Positions 15,155 through 22,435 of a DNA stretch of 35,447 nucleotides are shown piece after piece; position 1 is the first letter of the stretch; every line of letters starts with the position of its first letter. Position numbers and translations under genes: made by a program. The stretch is taken from the IMG/VR virus record IMGVR_UViG_3300027741_000153, positions 1 to 35,447 of that record. One strand, 5' to 3'. Below the pieces are notes generated by a model. That model was given only the letters and a program-made list of their open reading frames with translations, searched no databases and was not told the origin of the DNA. Source of the DNA: a virus.

Positions 15155-16138
15155 ATGACACATAGATTTTTATTTGTTAATACAAGAGAAGCATCTTGTA
15201 GTATATACGAGAAAGGTTTAACTTTCTATGAACTAATGAAATCTTCTCCTAATTGGAAGATGGATTATTCAGAAGTTCAATTTCTTAATCGTAATGAATT
15301 GCATAACGGTCGTATTGTTGGACCTGATGGTCGTAGTCCACCACAATATGATGCTATTATATGGAACTATCATCCATACACCATGCGTGAAATGGAACAC
15401 ATTGATTGCACACAGTTCTATAAGTTTCCTGGTGTAAACTATTGTATGGTAGTAGAAGAAATACGTGACGATGCTAATCCAGTAGTAGATAATGTTCCCG
15501 ATAGTTTCAATGGATATATTGTTCTTGATCCTACAAAGAAATTTGGCAATCCACGTTTCCATGCTTTTCCACGGGTCTTGCCAAAGATTGTTACTAGTTA
15601 CAAATTTGTGCCAAAGGTTCCTGTTATTGGTTGCTATGGATATGTAACTGTTGACAAAGGTTTTGATTTAATTGTCAAGGCAGCAAGTGAAGAGTTTGAG
15701 CAATCAATTGTCCGTATTAATCTACCACAAGCAGCATACAGTGACCAGAATAAGGCATTGTTAAATCAAGTGTTAGATACTTGTCGTATAGCTGCTCGTG
15801 ATAATGTTGAATTGCGTATTACACATGATTTTATGAGCAATGATGAATTGATTGATTGGTGTTCACAAAATACTGTAAATGCTTTCTTCTATCAACGTCA
15901 TATTTTAGGTATTGCTGCTGCACCTGACCAAGCAATTGCAAGTGGTCGTCCTATTGCGGTAAGTTCTAATCCTACATTCCGCCATATTTTACAATATCAG
16001 AAGCCATACCCAGAAATGAGTTTGCGTGAAACAATTGAAAATGGCGGCGAGTATGTTCGACAGATTCAACAAGACTGGAGCCAAGAACGTTGCATTGAAC
16101 GACTAACAGAAATTATATTTGACAGCGGTGAGGAATAA
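15155..16138 (+). CDS. Glycosyltransferase, GT-B type (paralogue A)
   Basis: 327 residues. One of three related proteins in this cassette (also 17101 and 18078). Shared features: an N-terminal strand domain with YDAIIWNYHPYTMRE (about 67-81), the interdomain link with KVPVIGCYGYVTVDKGFD (about 150-167), a VELRITHDFMSNDELIDWCSQNTVNAFFY block (about 210-238) and the nucleotide-sugar contact region DQAIASGRPIAVSS (about 249-262), then RHILQYQKPYPEMSLRETIENG. These are GT4-like GT-B marks. Closest to paralogue C at 18078 (RHI-QY-PPYP-S shared). It overlaps nothing; GME follows with one base between them. Acceptor and donor not known. Confidence 0.75.
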   Translation: MTHRFLFVNTREASCSIYEKGLTFYELMKSSPNWKMDYSEVQFLNRNELHNGRIVGPDGRSPPQYDAIIWNYHPYTMREMEHIDCTQFYKFPGVNYCMVVEEIRDDANPVVDNVPDSFNGYIVLDPTKKFGNPRFHAFPRVLPKIVTSYKFVPKVPVIGCYGYVTVDKGFDLIVKAASEEFEQSIVRINLPQAAYSDQNKALLNQVLDTCRIAARDNVELRITHDFMSNDELIDWCSQNTVNAFFYQRHILGIAAAPDQAIASGRPIAVSSNPTFRHILQYQKPYPEMSLRETIENGGEYVRQIQQDWSQERCIERLTEIIFDSGEE

Positions 16139-16139
16139 A

Positions 16140-17114
16140 ATGAAAACAGCAATTGTTATTGGTGCTGGTGGATTTATAGGTAGTCATGTTGCCAATCGTC
16201 TCAAAGCAGATGGTTATTGGGTTCGTGGAGTTGATCTAAAAGCACCTGAGTTCGCCTCAACTGCATGTGATGAGTTTTTTATTGGCGATTGTCGCAACCC
16301 ACAAGTAGTTGATTTTATTATTGACCAAAAGGTTGATCAGGTATTCCAACTTGCTGCTGACATGGGGGGAATTGGTTATATTGGTAATGTTGATAATGAT
16401 GCCGATGTTATGACAAACAGTGCTAAGATTAACCTTAATGTAGCAGATGCTGCTTGCCGCCAAGGTGTTGAACAAGTATTCTTTAGCAGCAGTGCTTGCG
16501 TTTACAATGAATACAATCAGGTAGACCCACAGAATCCAGATTGCCGTGAAGATACTGCATATCCTGCACATCCTGATACTGAATATGGTTGGGAAAAATT
16601 GTTTAGTGAGCGACTTTATCTTTCGTATAATCGTCAGTATGGTATGCGCAACCGTATTGCACGTTTCCACAACATATTTGGTGAACATGGAACATGGCGT
16701 GGTGGTAAGGAAAAAGCACCAGCAGCAATTTGTCGTAAAGTTGCAATGGCAAGTGAAGGTGGCGAAATTGAAGTATGGGGTGATGGATTACAAACTCGTT
16801 CATTCTTACATATTGATGACTGCGTAGAAGGCATTATGCGTCTTATGAACAGTGACTTTGAAGGTCCAGTAAACATTGGCAGCGATTATCTTATTTCAAT
16901 TAATGACCTTGTGCTAATGGTAAGTGGCATTGCGGACAAAACAATTACTATTAAGCATATAGATGGGCCGCAAGGTGTTCGTGGTCGCAACAGCAATAAT
17001 GATCTTATTAGGGAAAAACTAAACTGGGTGCCTACTCAAGATTTACATGCTGGTTTAACTAAAACATATAATTGGATTGCGCAACAAGTAAAGGCAGCAA
17101 ATGAAAAAATCTAA
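16140..17114 (+). CDS. gme: GDP-mannose 3',5'-epimerase (plant GME type)
   Basis: 324 residues from ATG 16140 (GGTGAGGA 3-10 nt upstream), rather than the in-frame ATG 16119. SDR fold with IGAGGFIGSHV (7-17). It matches plant GDP-mannose 3',5'-epimerase segment by segment: ADMGGIGYIG, SSSACVYNEY, TEYGWEKL, RFHNIFGEHGTWRGGKEKAPAAICRK, WGDGLQTRSFLHIDDCVEG, NIGSDYLISIND, GPQGVRGRNSNNDLI. The four catalytic residues known in Arabidopsis GME (Cys145, Tyr174, Lys178, Lys217) align with Cys120, Tyr149, Lys153 and Lys192, a constant offset of 25. It should interconvert GDP-D-mannose with GDP-L-galactose or GDP-L-gulose. It sits among glycosyltransferases and shares the GDP-mannose pool with Gmd. Overlaps the next gene by 14 bp. 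Confidence 0.92.
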   Translation: MKTAIVIGAGGFIGSHVANRLKADGYWVRGVDLKAPEFASTACDEFFIGDCRNPQVVDFIIDQKVDQVFQLAADMGGIGYIGNVDNDADVMTNSAKINLNVADAACRQGVEQVFFSSSACVYNEYNQVDPQNPDCREDTAYPAHPDTEYGWEKLFSERLYLSYNRQYGMRNRIARFHNIFGEHGTWRGGKEKAPAAICRKVAMASEGGEIEVWGDGLQTRSFLHIDDCVEGIMRLMNSDFEGPVNIGSDYLISINDLVLMVSGIADKTITIKHIDGPQGVRGRNSNNDLIREKLNWVPTQDLHAGLTKTYNWIAQQVKAANEKI

Positions 17115-18081
17115 AATACTTTATGTAACTACGCCAGTTACTGTCGATGATGGTCGTTGCCGCAGTGGTGAAAGTTTAACTGGTGGGTTGCTTGCTGATG
17201 TTCTAGTAAATCATCCTATCTACAATGTTGAAGTTCTTTATACTGATGATAGACAAGAAACTCAACAAAAGATTATGAACTATAGACCAGATGTATGTAT
17301 TTTAAACTATCATCCAGGTGTAAATCCTTGGATGGAAACATTAAATCTACGTTCACTATATCCAGATATGAAAACGTTTTGTATTGTTTATGATAAGGCA
17401 AATCAGTTTGCCGAACAATGGAATCCATACACACATCCTATATGGCAATATATGTTGACCTTTGAGGATAGTGCTGTTGAGAATGAAGGTGTGTTTAGAG
17501 TAAATCACGTTCTACCTGTATCACCCACTGTAAGCTATGAAGAAAAAACTATTCCAGTATTTGGTTGGCAAGGTTTTCCTGCACCGTGGAAAGGTGTTGA
17601 TAAAATGGCAGCACAAGTTCAACACGAATTTGATGAAGCTATTATACGACTGCACATGCCAGATGGATATTTTACACAGCAAAAGAACTTTTATGGTCCA
17701 CAGATCGTTGCTCATGTTAACTCAATCATTACCAAACCTGGTATTAAAATTGAAGTTAGTAATGATTGGCTTGACGAACAAGGCATTGTAAACTGGCTTG
17801 CACAAAATACAGTCAATTGTTATTTTTATGATTATCTTGATGGTGCTGGTATGAGCGGTAGCATTGATTATGCTATCGCTGCAAAGCGTCCTATTGCAAT
17901 GAAAAAGAGCCACCAGTTTAAACCTTATTGGAACTTGGAACCAACTATTTTAATTGAACAAAGTAGTTTAAAACAAATTATTGCTAATGGCACAACACCA
18001 TGGGAACCCATTTATAAGCGTTTTACAAGAGAACAAATATGGGAAGATTTTAATAGAATATTCAGTAGGATTGGATTATGA
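17101..18081 (+). CDS. Glycosyltransferase, GT-B type (paralogue B)
   Basis: 326 residues, the most diverged of the three related glycosyltransferases. Shared blocks: VCILNYHPGVNPW (about 60-72), IPVFGWQGFPAPWKGVDKM (about 150-168), KIEVSNDWLDEQGIVNWLAQNTVNCYFYDY (about 217-246) and SIDYAIAAKRPIAM (about 255-268); it lacks the FRHI-QY-PYP ending motif of the other two. Starts MKKSKILYVTTPVTVDDGRCRSGESLTGG. AAGG lies 8-11 nt before the ATG; it overlaps GME by 14 bp and the next gene by 4 bp, so it is coupled to both. Substrates unknown. Confidence 0.75.
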   Translation: MKKSKILYVTTPVTVDDGRCRSGESLTGGLLADVLVNHPIYNVEVLYTDDRQETQQKIMNYRPDVCILNYHPGVNPWMETLNLRSLYPDMKTFCIVYDKANQFAEQWNPYTHPIWQYMLTFEDSAVENEGVFRVNHVLPVSPTVSYEEKTIPVFGWQGFPAPWKGVDKMAAQVQHEFDEAIIRLHMPDGYFTQQKNFYGPQIVAHVNSIITKPGIKIEVSNDWLDEQGIVNWLAQNTVNCYFYDYLDGAGMSGSIDYAIAAKRPIAMKKSHQFKPYWNLEPTILIEQSSLKQIIANGTTPWEPIYKRFTREQIWEDFNRIFSRIGL

Positions 18082-19085
18082 CTTATAAATTTGCACTTAT
18101 AAACAAAGACCGTGGTGCTTGCAGCATGTCAACTATTGGTAGAATGTTACATAACGTTCTTAAAGACGGTGCGAACTATACCATGGATTACTTTGAAACC
18201 AATGATTTAGATATAGCCGCACTTAATAACGGTAAGGTTATTCATCGTGGTAAAGAACGTGAACCATATGATGCTTACTTCTTTAACTATCATATTTCTA
18301 CAATGCGTGAGCAAAGTGGTGTCCGCAGTGAAATGATTTGTAAGAACTTGCCTGGTATGAAGTTTTGCTTTCACTTTGAAGGTTTTCCAAACAATCCTTA
18401 CGCAGGCTTAGAAGGCGTTAATTTAGATGACTTTGATGCATATTTTTGGGTAGACCCAACCGCTGATTTTCATGACAAACGGTTCTATGCATTTCCACGT
18501 CCACTTGGCACTGCAAAGGTTCAACCATACACGGAAAAAGAAATACCAGTTATTGGAACATATGGTTTAGCTGGTCATGGTAGAAATCTTGGTGCGCTAG
18601 TTCACGCAGTAAATGCAGAGTTTGATCGTGCAATCATTAGAATGAATTATGCACCTGGCAGTTACTATGGCGATGTTGGCGGCTATGCCAAGATGGAAGT
18701 TGCTACACAGTGCTTGCCTATTGCTAAACCTGGCATTGAAATACGACTTACTGAAAATTATTTCAGTGACCAAGAATTGTTAGAATGGTTGGCACAAAAT
18801 ACTCTTAATGTATTCTTCTATGCTCGTAATACAACTGGCATTAGCAGTGCAACTGACCAAGCATTAATGGTTGGTCGTCCAATGATATGCAGTGGTGATC
18901 ATGCTTTCCGTCATATTCACCAGTATATTCCACCATATCCACAAACAAGTTTTAAACAAGCAATTGAGATTGGTACGGAGCAAGTTGCTAAAATGCAACA
19001 AGCATGGAATGGTGAATCATGCAAGAAACGTTTTGCTGAAATATTGTTTGATGAAAACGGTAAATTAATATCGAAGCATGGCTAA
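18078..19085 (+). CDS. Glycosyltransferase, GT-B type (paralogue C)
   Basis: 335 residues. Closest relative in the window is paralogue A (15155). Marks: LINKDRGACSM at the start, YDAYFFNYHISTMRE (about 67-81), IPVIGTYGLAGHGRNLG (about 156-172), IEIRLTENYFSDQELLEWLAQNTLNVFFYAR (about 219-249), SSATDQALMVGRPMICSG (about 254-271) and FRHIHQYIPPYPQTS. Overlaps the previous gene by 4 bp (ATGA) and the reversed reductase by 21 bp at its 3' end. Likely adds one of the cassette's sugars to a glycan; specificity cannot be read from the sequence. Confidence 0.75.
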   Translation: MTYKFALINKDRGACSMSTIGRMLHNVLKDGANYTMDYFETNDLDIAALNNGKVIHRGKEREPYDAYFFNYHISTMREQSGVRSEMICKNLPGMKFCFHFEGFPNNPYAGLEGVNLDDFDAYFWVDPTADFHDKRFYAFPRPLGTAKVQPYTEKEIPVIGTYGLAGHGRNLGALVHAVNAEFDRAIIRMNYAPGSYYGDVGGYAKMEVATQCLPIAKPGIEIRLTENYFSDQELLEWLAQNTLNVFFYARNTTGISSATDQALMVGRPMICSGDHAFRHIHQYIPPYPQTSFKQAIEIGTEQVAKMQQAWNGESCKKRFAEILFDENGKLISKHG

Positions 19086-19865
19086 TTCTAACCCAAGTAG
19101 CGGCAGATTATATTCTTTAATTCTTTCATTACTGCCAGTATAACCTCTGCTACTTGTGCCTTCTACAACAACCTTGTTGTAATCTAAACCCTTAATATCA
19201 CAGAATATTTTTGCTTGTTGACTTAATGTATACTTGTTTTCGTATACACAGTTGATTGCCTTATGACGAATTTGATTATTCAACACCAAATCAATAACTG
19301 TTGGAACATCTTCCAAGTTAAAGAAATCATGCTTGCGATCTTCACTGATTATTACCCTATCATCGTTTAGCAGTCGTTGAAAAAATCTATTGCTTGGTTC
19401 GGTATAATGTGCCAATCCAAATAGTCGTATATTATAGCAGTTATCTCGTTCAGCTAAATGCATTGCTTGCTTATGTTTGAGTGAAGCATAAGGCAGTTTA
19501 GGTTCTACGTAATTTATATCATCTTCGTCTGCAAAATCTATATTGCGCTCATTATCATATTCATAACCACTGCCAAGGTGAACAAACTTCTTATAATGTT
19601 GTGATTGATTTAATAGATTCCCAAACATTGCAAAGTTCTTAATATAAAAACTTTCATCTGGATTATGAATCATTTCACGACCATAAAATGCACAGTTAAT
19701 TACGGTGTCAACAGGATGTGCAGCCATATAACTTGTTGTTGAATTAAGATCAGTTAAATCAAGTTCGCTACTGTTTGGAGCAAGAACGTGGTGTCCATAT
19801 TCTGTATAATACTTGACAAGATGCTTACCGATATAACCACTGCCACCTGTAATTAATAATTTCAT
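19065..19865 (-). CDS. NAD(P)-dependent nucleotide-sugar epimerase/reductase (RmlD/WcaG-like)
   Basis: 266 residues on the minus strand. Extended SDR fold: LLITGGSGYIGKHLVKYY (3-20), then the usual NCAFYG block, VHLGSGYEYDN (about 94-104) in place of the SS-x-Y active-site strand, and PYASLKHKQA (Tyr and Lys about 126 and 130), the catalytic YxxxK. NIRLFGLAHY and LEDVPTVIDLV follow as in reductase-type members. It probably reduces or epimerises the 4-keto sugar produced by Gmd, with or without C-methylation; that assignment is inference. An AGGATA ribosome site is present. It is reversed in the cassette and overlaps the plus-strand glycosyltransferase by 21 bp tail to tail. Confidence 0.8.
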   Translation of the reverse strand: MKLLITGGSGYIGKHLVKYYTEYGHHVLAPNSSELDLTDLNSTTSYMAAHPVDTVINCAFYGREMIHNPDESFYIKNFAMFGNLLNQSQHYKKFVHLGSGYEYDNERNIDFADEDDINYVEPKLPYASLKHKQAMHLAERDNCYNIRLFGLAHYTEPSNRFFQRLLNDDRVIISEDRKHDFFNLEDVPTVIDLVLNNQIRHKAINCVYENKYTLSQQAKIFCDIKGLDYNKVVVEGTSSRGYTGSNERIKEYNLPLLGLELAMLRY

Positions 19866-19917
19866 ATGCTTATAATATCCTAATATATAATGTATATCAA
19901 TATTTAATGGAAACCCA

Positions 19918-20649
19918 ATGACACCTCAAGAAAGCCACCAACACAGTCTTAAAACTTTAGAATACCTTGCAATGCTTGATGATTATCTTATGGGAATTAA
20001 AAACATTGCTGTTATGGGTGCTGGCATGGGCTATGATGCCGTATGGTGGGCAAATCTTACCAGTTCAGAAGGTCGCAAATATAATTTTAATGTAACTGCA
20101 GTTGAGATTGCACCGCCATTTGGATTACAAACTGTTCAAGGTATGCAATGGCGATTTGAAGATTTCTCCACAATAGAACTACCGTCACAAGACCTTATAT
20201 GGTGTCATAATACACTACATCACACATTGAATCCTATTGGTACGCTATTTCATTGGCATAAACTTTTGCGCCAAGATGGATTATTAGTTGTAGAAATACC
20301 CTATTCACTATCATTGAGTAATCATATTGAGCATAATACTGTAAATGTTAATATGACAAACGGCATGTATCATGTTTATACAATGAGCAATCTTATTGTA
20401 CAATTAGCAAGCGCAGGTTTTGATTGTCGCAATGCTAATTTCCAATTTGATAAAGAAAACGGTTGGCTTCGTGCAGCAGTTTATAAATCAAGCGATGAAC
20501 CACGACTGTATAGCAGTTTATACGAGTTAAAAGATACAAATAGACTTCCATACTGTCTTGACGCTATATTAAGTGGTATTGATAATTTTAACGAAAGCGA
20601 TTTAATGTTAGAATGGATTGATCGTAGCCAAAGTATATTAGGGTTGTAA
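19918..20649 (+). CDS. SAM-dependent methyltransferase
   Basis: 243 residues. A class I Rossmann methyltransferase: motif I IAVMGAGMGYDAVWWA (about 30-45), the acidic residue after strand 2 (VTAVEIAP, about 60-67), motif post-I with DLIWCHNTLHHTLNP (about 92-106), and LRQDGLLVVEIP (about 119-130), the standard LKPGG-type strand. Small-molecule, sugar or lipid carrier substrates are all possible. It starts divergently from the reversed reductase with 52 bp of very AT-rich spacer containing TATAAT boxes (19871-19876 and 19886-19891). The small acidic gene follows one base after its stop. It ends the main cassette run. Confidence 0.8.
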   Translation: MTPQESHQHSLKTLEYLAMLDDYLMGIKNIAVMGAGMGYDAVWWANLTSSEGRKYNFNVTAVEIAPPFGLQTVQGMQWRFEDFSTIELPSQDLIWCHNTLHHTLNPIGTLFHWHKLLRQDGLLVVEIPYSLSLSNHIEHNTVNVNMTNGMYHVYTMSNLIVQLASAGFDCRNANFQFDKENGWLRAAVYKSSDEPRLYSSLYELKDTNRLPYCLDAILSGIDNFNESDLMLEWIDRSQSILGL

Positions 20650-20650
20650 A

Positions 20651-20854
20651 ATGATGACAACAGATGAATTGTTAGAAAGAATGCTACTTGCTATGGAAAA
20701 GATGATTGACGCACAAGATGATATGTGGGAAGAAGAAAAGTATTCTAACTATCGTTACCGTGATAAAATTAAACAAGAAGTTTTCTTGCCTGCCAAAGAA
20801 GAATTTAAAGAATTGTTTATAGAAGTAATTAAAAGCATCAAAACCTCTGCATAA
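20651..20854 (+). CDS. Small acidic helical protein, unknown function
   Basis: 67 residues. It starts MMTTDELLERMLLAMEKMIDAQDDMWEEEKY and is almost all helix, Met- and Glu-rich, then a basic helix (FKELFIEVIKSIKTSA). Six Met and a single Trp. Begins one base after the methyltransferase stop, on the same transcript. The first of two adjacent ATGs is taken; the ribosome site is weak. Not recognised. Confidence 0.65.
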   Translation: MMTTDELLERMLLAMEKMIDAQDDMWEEEKYSNYRYRDKIKQEVFLPAKEEFKELFIEVIKSIKTSA

Positions 20855-20883
20855 AACGCATACCAGAGTTTCCTAAAATACCC

Positions 20884-20912
20884 TTGTTTTTTGCTGCGCT
20901 GCAACATATATT
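20884..20912 (+). promoter_or_regulatory. Candidate sigma70-type promoter for the gene at 20947
   Basis: TTGTTT (20884-20889), 17-bp spacer, TATATT (20907-20912). A CTAAATA, a relaxed late octamer, sits at 20916-20922. Either could drive the next gene, which has AAGGAG before its ATG. The 92 bp between 20854 and 20947 hold nothing else I can support. Confidence 0.4.
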
Positions 20913-20946
20913 ATACTAAATATTATTGCAGTGCAAGGAGAGAGCA

Positions 20947-21129
20947 ATGAAAACATTAAGTAAGATTTGGAAGAACCTTTTTCCATCACACGAAGAAGAT
21001 TATCAACGCCGTTTTGAACAGTTTATGGCTGGTGCAGAAGATATGCGTGAAATTGAATATCGCCACTATCTTTGGGACCGTGGTTTTGGATATAAGAAAA
21101 ATACTTTTGGTGGATTACAAATCCGCTAA
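20947..21129 (+). CDS. Small basic protein, unknown function
   Basis: 60 residues from ATG 20947, which has AAGGAG 8-13 nt upstream; the in-frame ATG at 20926 lacks such a site. The sequence (MKTLSKIWKNLFPSHEEDY then RRFEQFMAGAEDMREIEYRHYLWDRGFG) is helical and amphipathic with a mixed charged core, followed by a short Gly-Lys tail. No motif recognised. It is followed by the structured RNA candidate in its 3' untranslated region, and the RNA may be cotranscribed with it. Confidence 0.65.
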   Translation: MKTLSKIWKNLFPSHEEDYQRRFEQFMAGAEDMREIEYRHYLWDRGFGYKKNTFGGLQIR

Positions 21130-21132
21130 ATA

Positions 21133-21224
21133 GTTATGGGACTAGATGCAGAGTCTAGTATCCCTTAACTAGCTTACCCCCTGCTACTATTCGTAGTAGC
21201 AGTCCATAACTTTCAGGAGTTATG
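21133..21224 (+). ncRNA. Structured noncoding RNA candidate with switch-like alternative pairing
   Basis: GTTATGG (21133-21139) pairs with CCATAAC (21204-21210), closing a three-way junction. Inside are hairpin ACTAGA/TCTAGT (21141-21146 with 21154-21159) and a 9-bp hairpin CTGCTACTA/TAGTAGCAG (21181-21189 with 21194-21202) capped by TTCG. A 21-nt linker (21160-21180) joins them. The CCATAAC strand overlaps CATAACT (21205-21211), which can instead pair with AGTTATG (21218-21224), so the two folds exclude each other. A terminator follows at 21231. I found no match to the riboswitch classes I know. The pairing is by eye only. Confidence 0.55.
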
Positions 21225-21230
21225 CTGTTA

Positions 21231-21257
21231 AAAACCTCGCACTATGCGGGGTTTTTT
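21231..21257 (+). terminator. Rho-independent terminator after the structured RNA
   Basis: AACCTCGC (21233-21240) pairs with GCGGGGTT (21246-21253) over a 5-nt loop, one T-G wobble, followed by T to 21257. It ends the transcript carrying the gene at 20947 and the RNA, just before the tRNA promoter begins. Confidence 0.85.
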
Positions 21258-21258
21258 A

Positions 21259-21287
21259 TTGACAGCATATATAGTATGATATATATT
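21259..21287 (+). promoter_or_regulatory. Sigma70-type promoter for the tRNA gene
   Basis: TTGACA (21259-21264), 17-bp spacer, TATATT (21282-21287), next to the preceding terminator's T-run. The predicted start near 21294 leaves only about 4 nt before the tRNA 5' end. Confidence 0.75.
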
Positions 21288-21297
21288 ATTATCTAGT

Positions 21298-21371
21298 GGG
21301 GAATTAGGCTAGTGGAAAACCGCCGCCTTTGCAAGGCGGATTCATCAGTTCGACTCTGATATTCTCCACCA
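21298..21371 (+). tRNA. tRNA-Ala (anticodon UGC)
   Basis: Acceptor GGGGAAT (21298-21304) pairs with ATTCTCC (21361-21367); base pair 3:70 is G-U, the identity element of tRNA-Ala. D arm GGCT/AACC with one mismatch and a loop with conserved A14 and GG. Anticodon stem CCGCC/GGCGG with 7-nt loop TTTGCAA, anticodon TGC. Variable loop 4 nt. T arm ATCAG/CTGAT with loop TTCGACT. The discriminator A and an encoded CCA end it. It would read GCA, a frequent Ala codon in this genome. Alternative reading as tRNA-Cys (GCA) is excluded by stem register. Confidence 0.93.
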
Positions 21372-21390
21372 ACATCAACAAGGTAATAAA

Positions 21391-22110
21391 ATGACACCGA
21401 TCAAGATTTTCTGGCACGTAAATGAACTAGCAGGTTGGAACAATGTAATGGACCAACAATGGGACTTAATTGAAAAGTCTGGACTATGGGATGCAGCCAG
21501 TGAAATCAATATCTGTATGAATGGTCAACCTTGGACATTTGTTGGATGGTTGCAAACAAAGAATATTAATGATCCTACAGGTAAACTTAAAATGGTAAAC
21601 GTCAATAAGGACGCTGCCCTTCATGAATTTCCTACTCTTTCATATGCACAACATGTTGCCAAGACTGATGAAACACCATTTTATATGTGCTATATCCATC
21701 TAAAAGGTTTGCTGCGTTGGGGTGATGAAAACGTTGGTGATTGGCGTAACTTTATGAATTATTTTACTATTGAACGGTGGCAAGATAATGTTAAAGCACT
21801 TGGAGAAGGTGCACAAGTTGTTGGAACAAATTATAATACTGAACCTTGGCCGCACTTTGCTGGTAATTTCTGGTGGGCTAAAAGTGATTATGTTGCCACA
21901 TTAGACCCATTACATCATCCTGAAGATAAATTAAATCGTAGCTATACACAGTTTAAGCAACATCCAACCAATCCACATTGGCGATTTGACCATGAAGCAT
22001 GGTTGCATAGCAAAGGTCCAGATTATGTAGAATTGGCTCGTAGTCTAGAACCAGGAGAGCGTCACTATCGTGAACGTTATCCACGTGAAAATTATGTTTC
22101 AAAATTATAA
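21391..22110 (+). CDS. Putative glycosyltransferase
   Basis: 239 residues. It carries the set YIHLKGLLRWGDENVGDWRNFMNYFTI (about 100-126) and PHFAGNFWWAKSDYVATLDP (about 152-171), which I know from polysaccharide glycosyltransferase-like proteins with HxKG, WRxxM and HF-GNFWWA motifs. Opens IKIFWHVNELAGWNNVM. Ribosome site AAGGTAA. It follows the tRNA by 19 bp and likely uses its promoter. Its 3' end overlaps the reversed gene at 22092 by 19 bp. The acceptor and donor are unknown. Confidence 0.65.
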   Translation: MTPIKIFWHVNELAGWNNVMDQQWDLIEKSGLWDAASEINICMNGQPWTFVGWLQTKNINDPTGKLKMVNVNKDAALHEFPTLSYAQHVAKTDETPFYMCYIHLKGLLRWGDENVGDWRNFMNYFTIERWQDNVKALGEGAQVVGTNYNTEPWPHFAGNFWWAKSDYVATLDPLHHPEDKLNRSYTQFKQHPTNPHWRFDHEAWLHSKGPDYVELARSLEPGERHYRERYPRENYVSKL

Positions 22111-22412
22111 TTAACAGTTCGTATTTGTGAAATATTGTATTGTTGAAACACAATTAAACTTGCTAAACTTTCAGCAACACACTCAGCAGAACTGTTTAAT
22201 GCTTGTAAATAACTATTGTAGGATTCAAGGTCTGCAAATACCTTAGTTATTTCATATGCATCATCTATTGCTGCATATATTATTTTGTTATCGTGTATGA
22301 AACTATTATCGATTTCCTCAAGATGAGGTGTATCTTCAAAGGGTAAGGTATTTTTATCAATTGTTTGACCAGATGAATTATCGATATATTTTGTTAATGT
22401 CTTAACTGCCAT
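22092..22412 (-). CDS. Hypothetical protein, reversed, likely late
   Basis: 106 residues from the ATG at 22410-22412, chosen because GGAGTG lies upstream of it in the right place; an in-frame ATG ten codons earlier (22442) has none. Starts MAVKTLTKYIDNSSGQTIDK; mixed alpha/beta, no membrane segment, no motif recognised. A late octamer CATAAATA on this strand (22449-22456) fits a 31-nt leader, so it is probably late. Its end overlaps the glycosyltransferase by 19 bp on the opposite strand. Confidence 0.65.
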   Translation of the reverse strand: MAVKTLTKYIDNSSGQTIDKNTLPFEDTPHLEEIDNSFIHDNKIIYAAIDDAYEITKVFADLESYNSYLQALNSSAECVAESLASLIVFQQYNISQIRTVNYNFET

Positions 22413-22435
22413 TTTTTCACTCCAAAAAATAATGC

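Noticed and set aside
20881-20905. Terminator at the TTGCTGCGCTGCAA hairpin
   Set aside because: The stem is only about 4-5 bp and the T-run precedes it on the plus strand.
21133-21257. Known riboswitch (glutamine/downstream-peptide, purine, preQ1, SAM) or a hammerhead ribozyme
   Set aside because: The conserved core sequences of these classes as I know them are not present.
21298-21371. tRNA-Cys (anticodon GCA)
   Set aside because: The 5-bp anticodon stem CCGCC/GGCGG fixes the loop as TTTGCAA, putting TGC at positions 34-36; G3-U70 also fits Ala.
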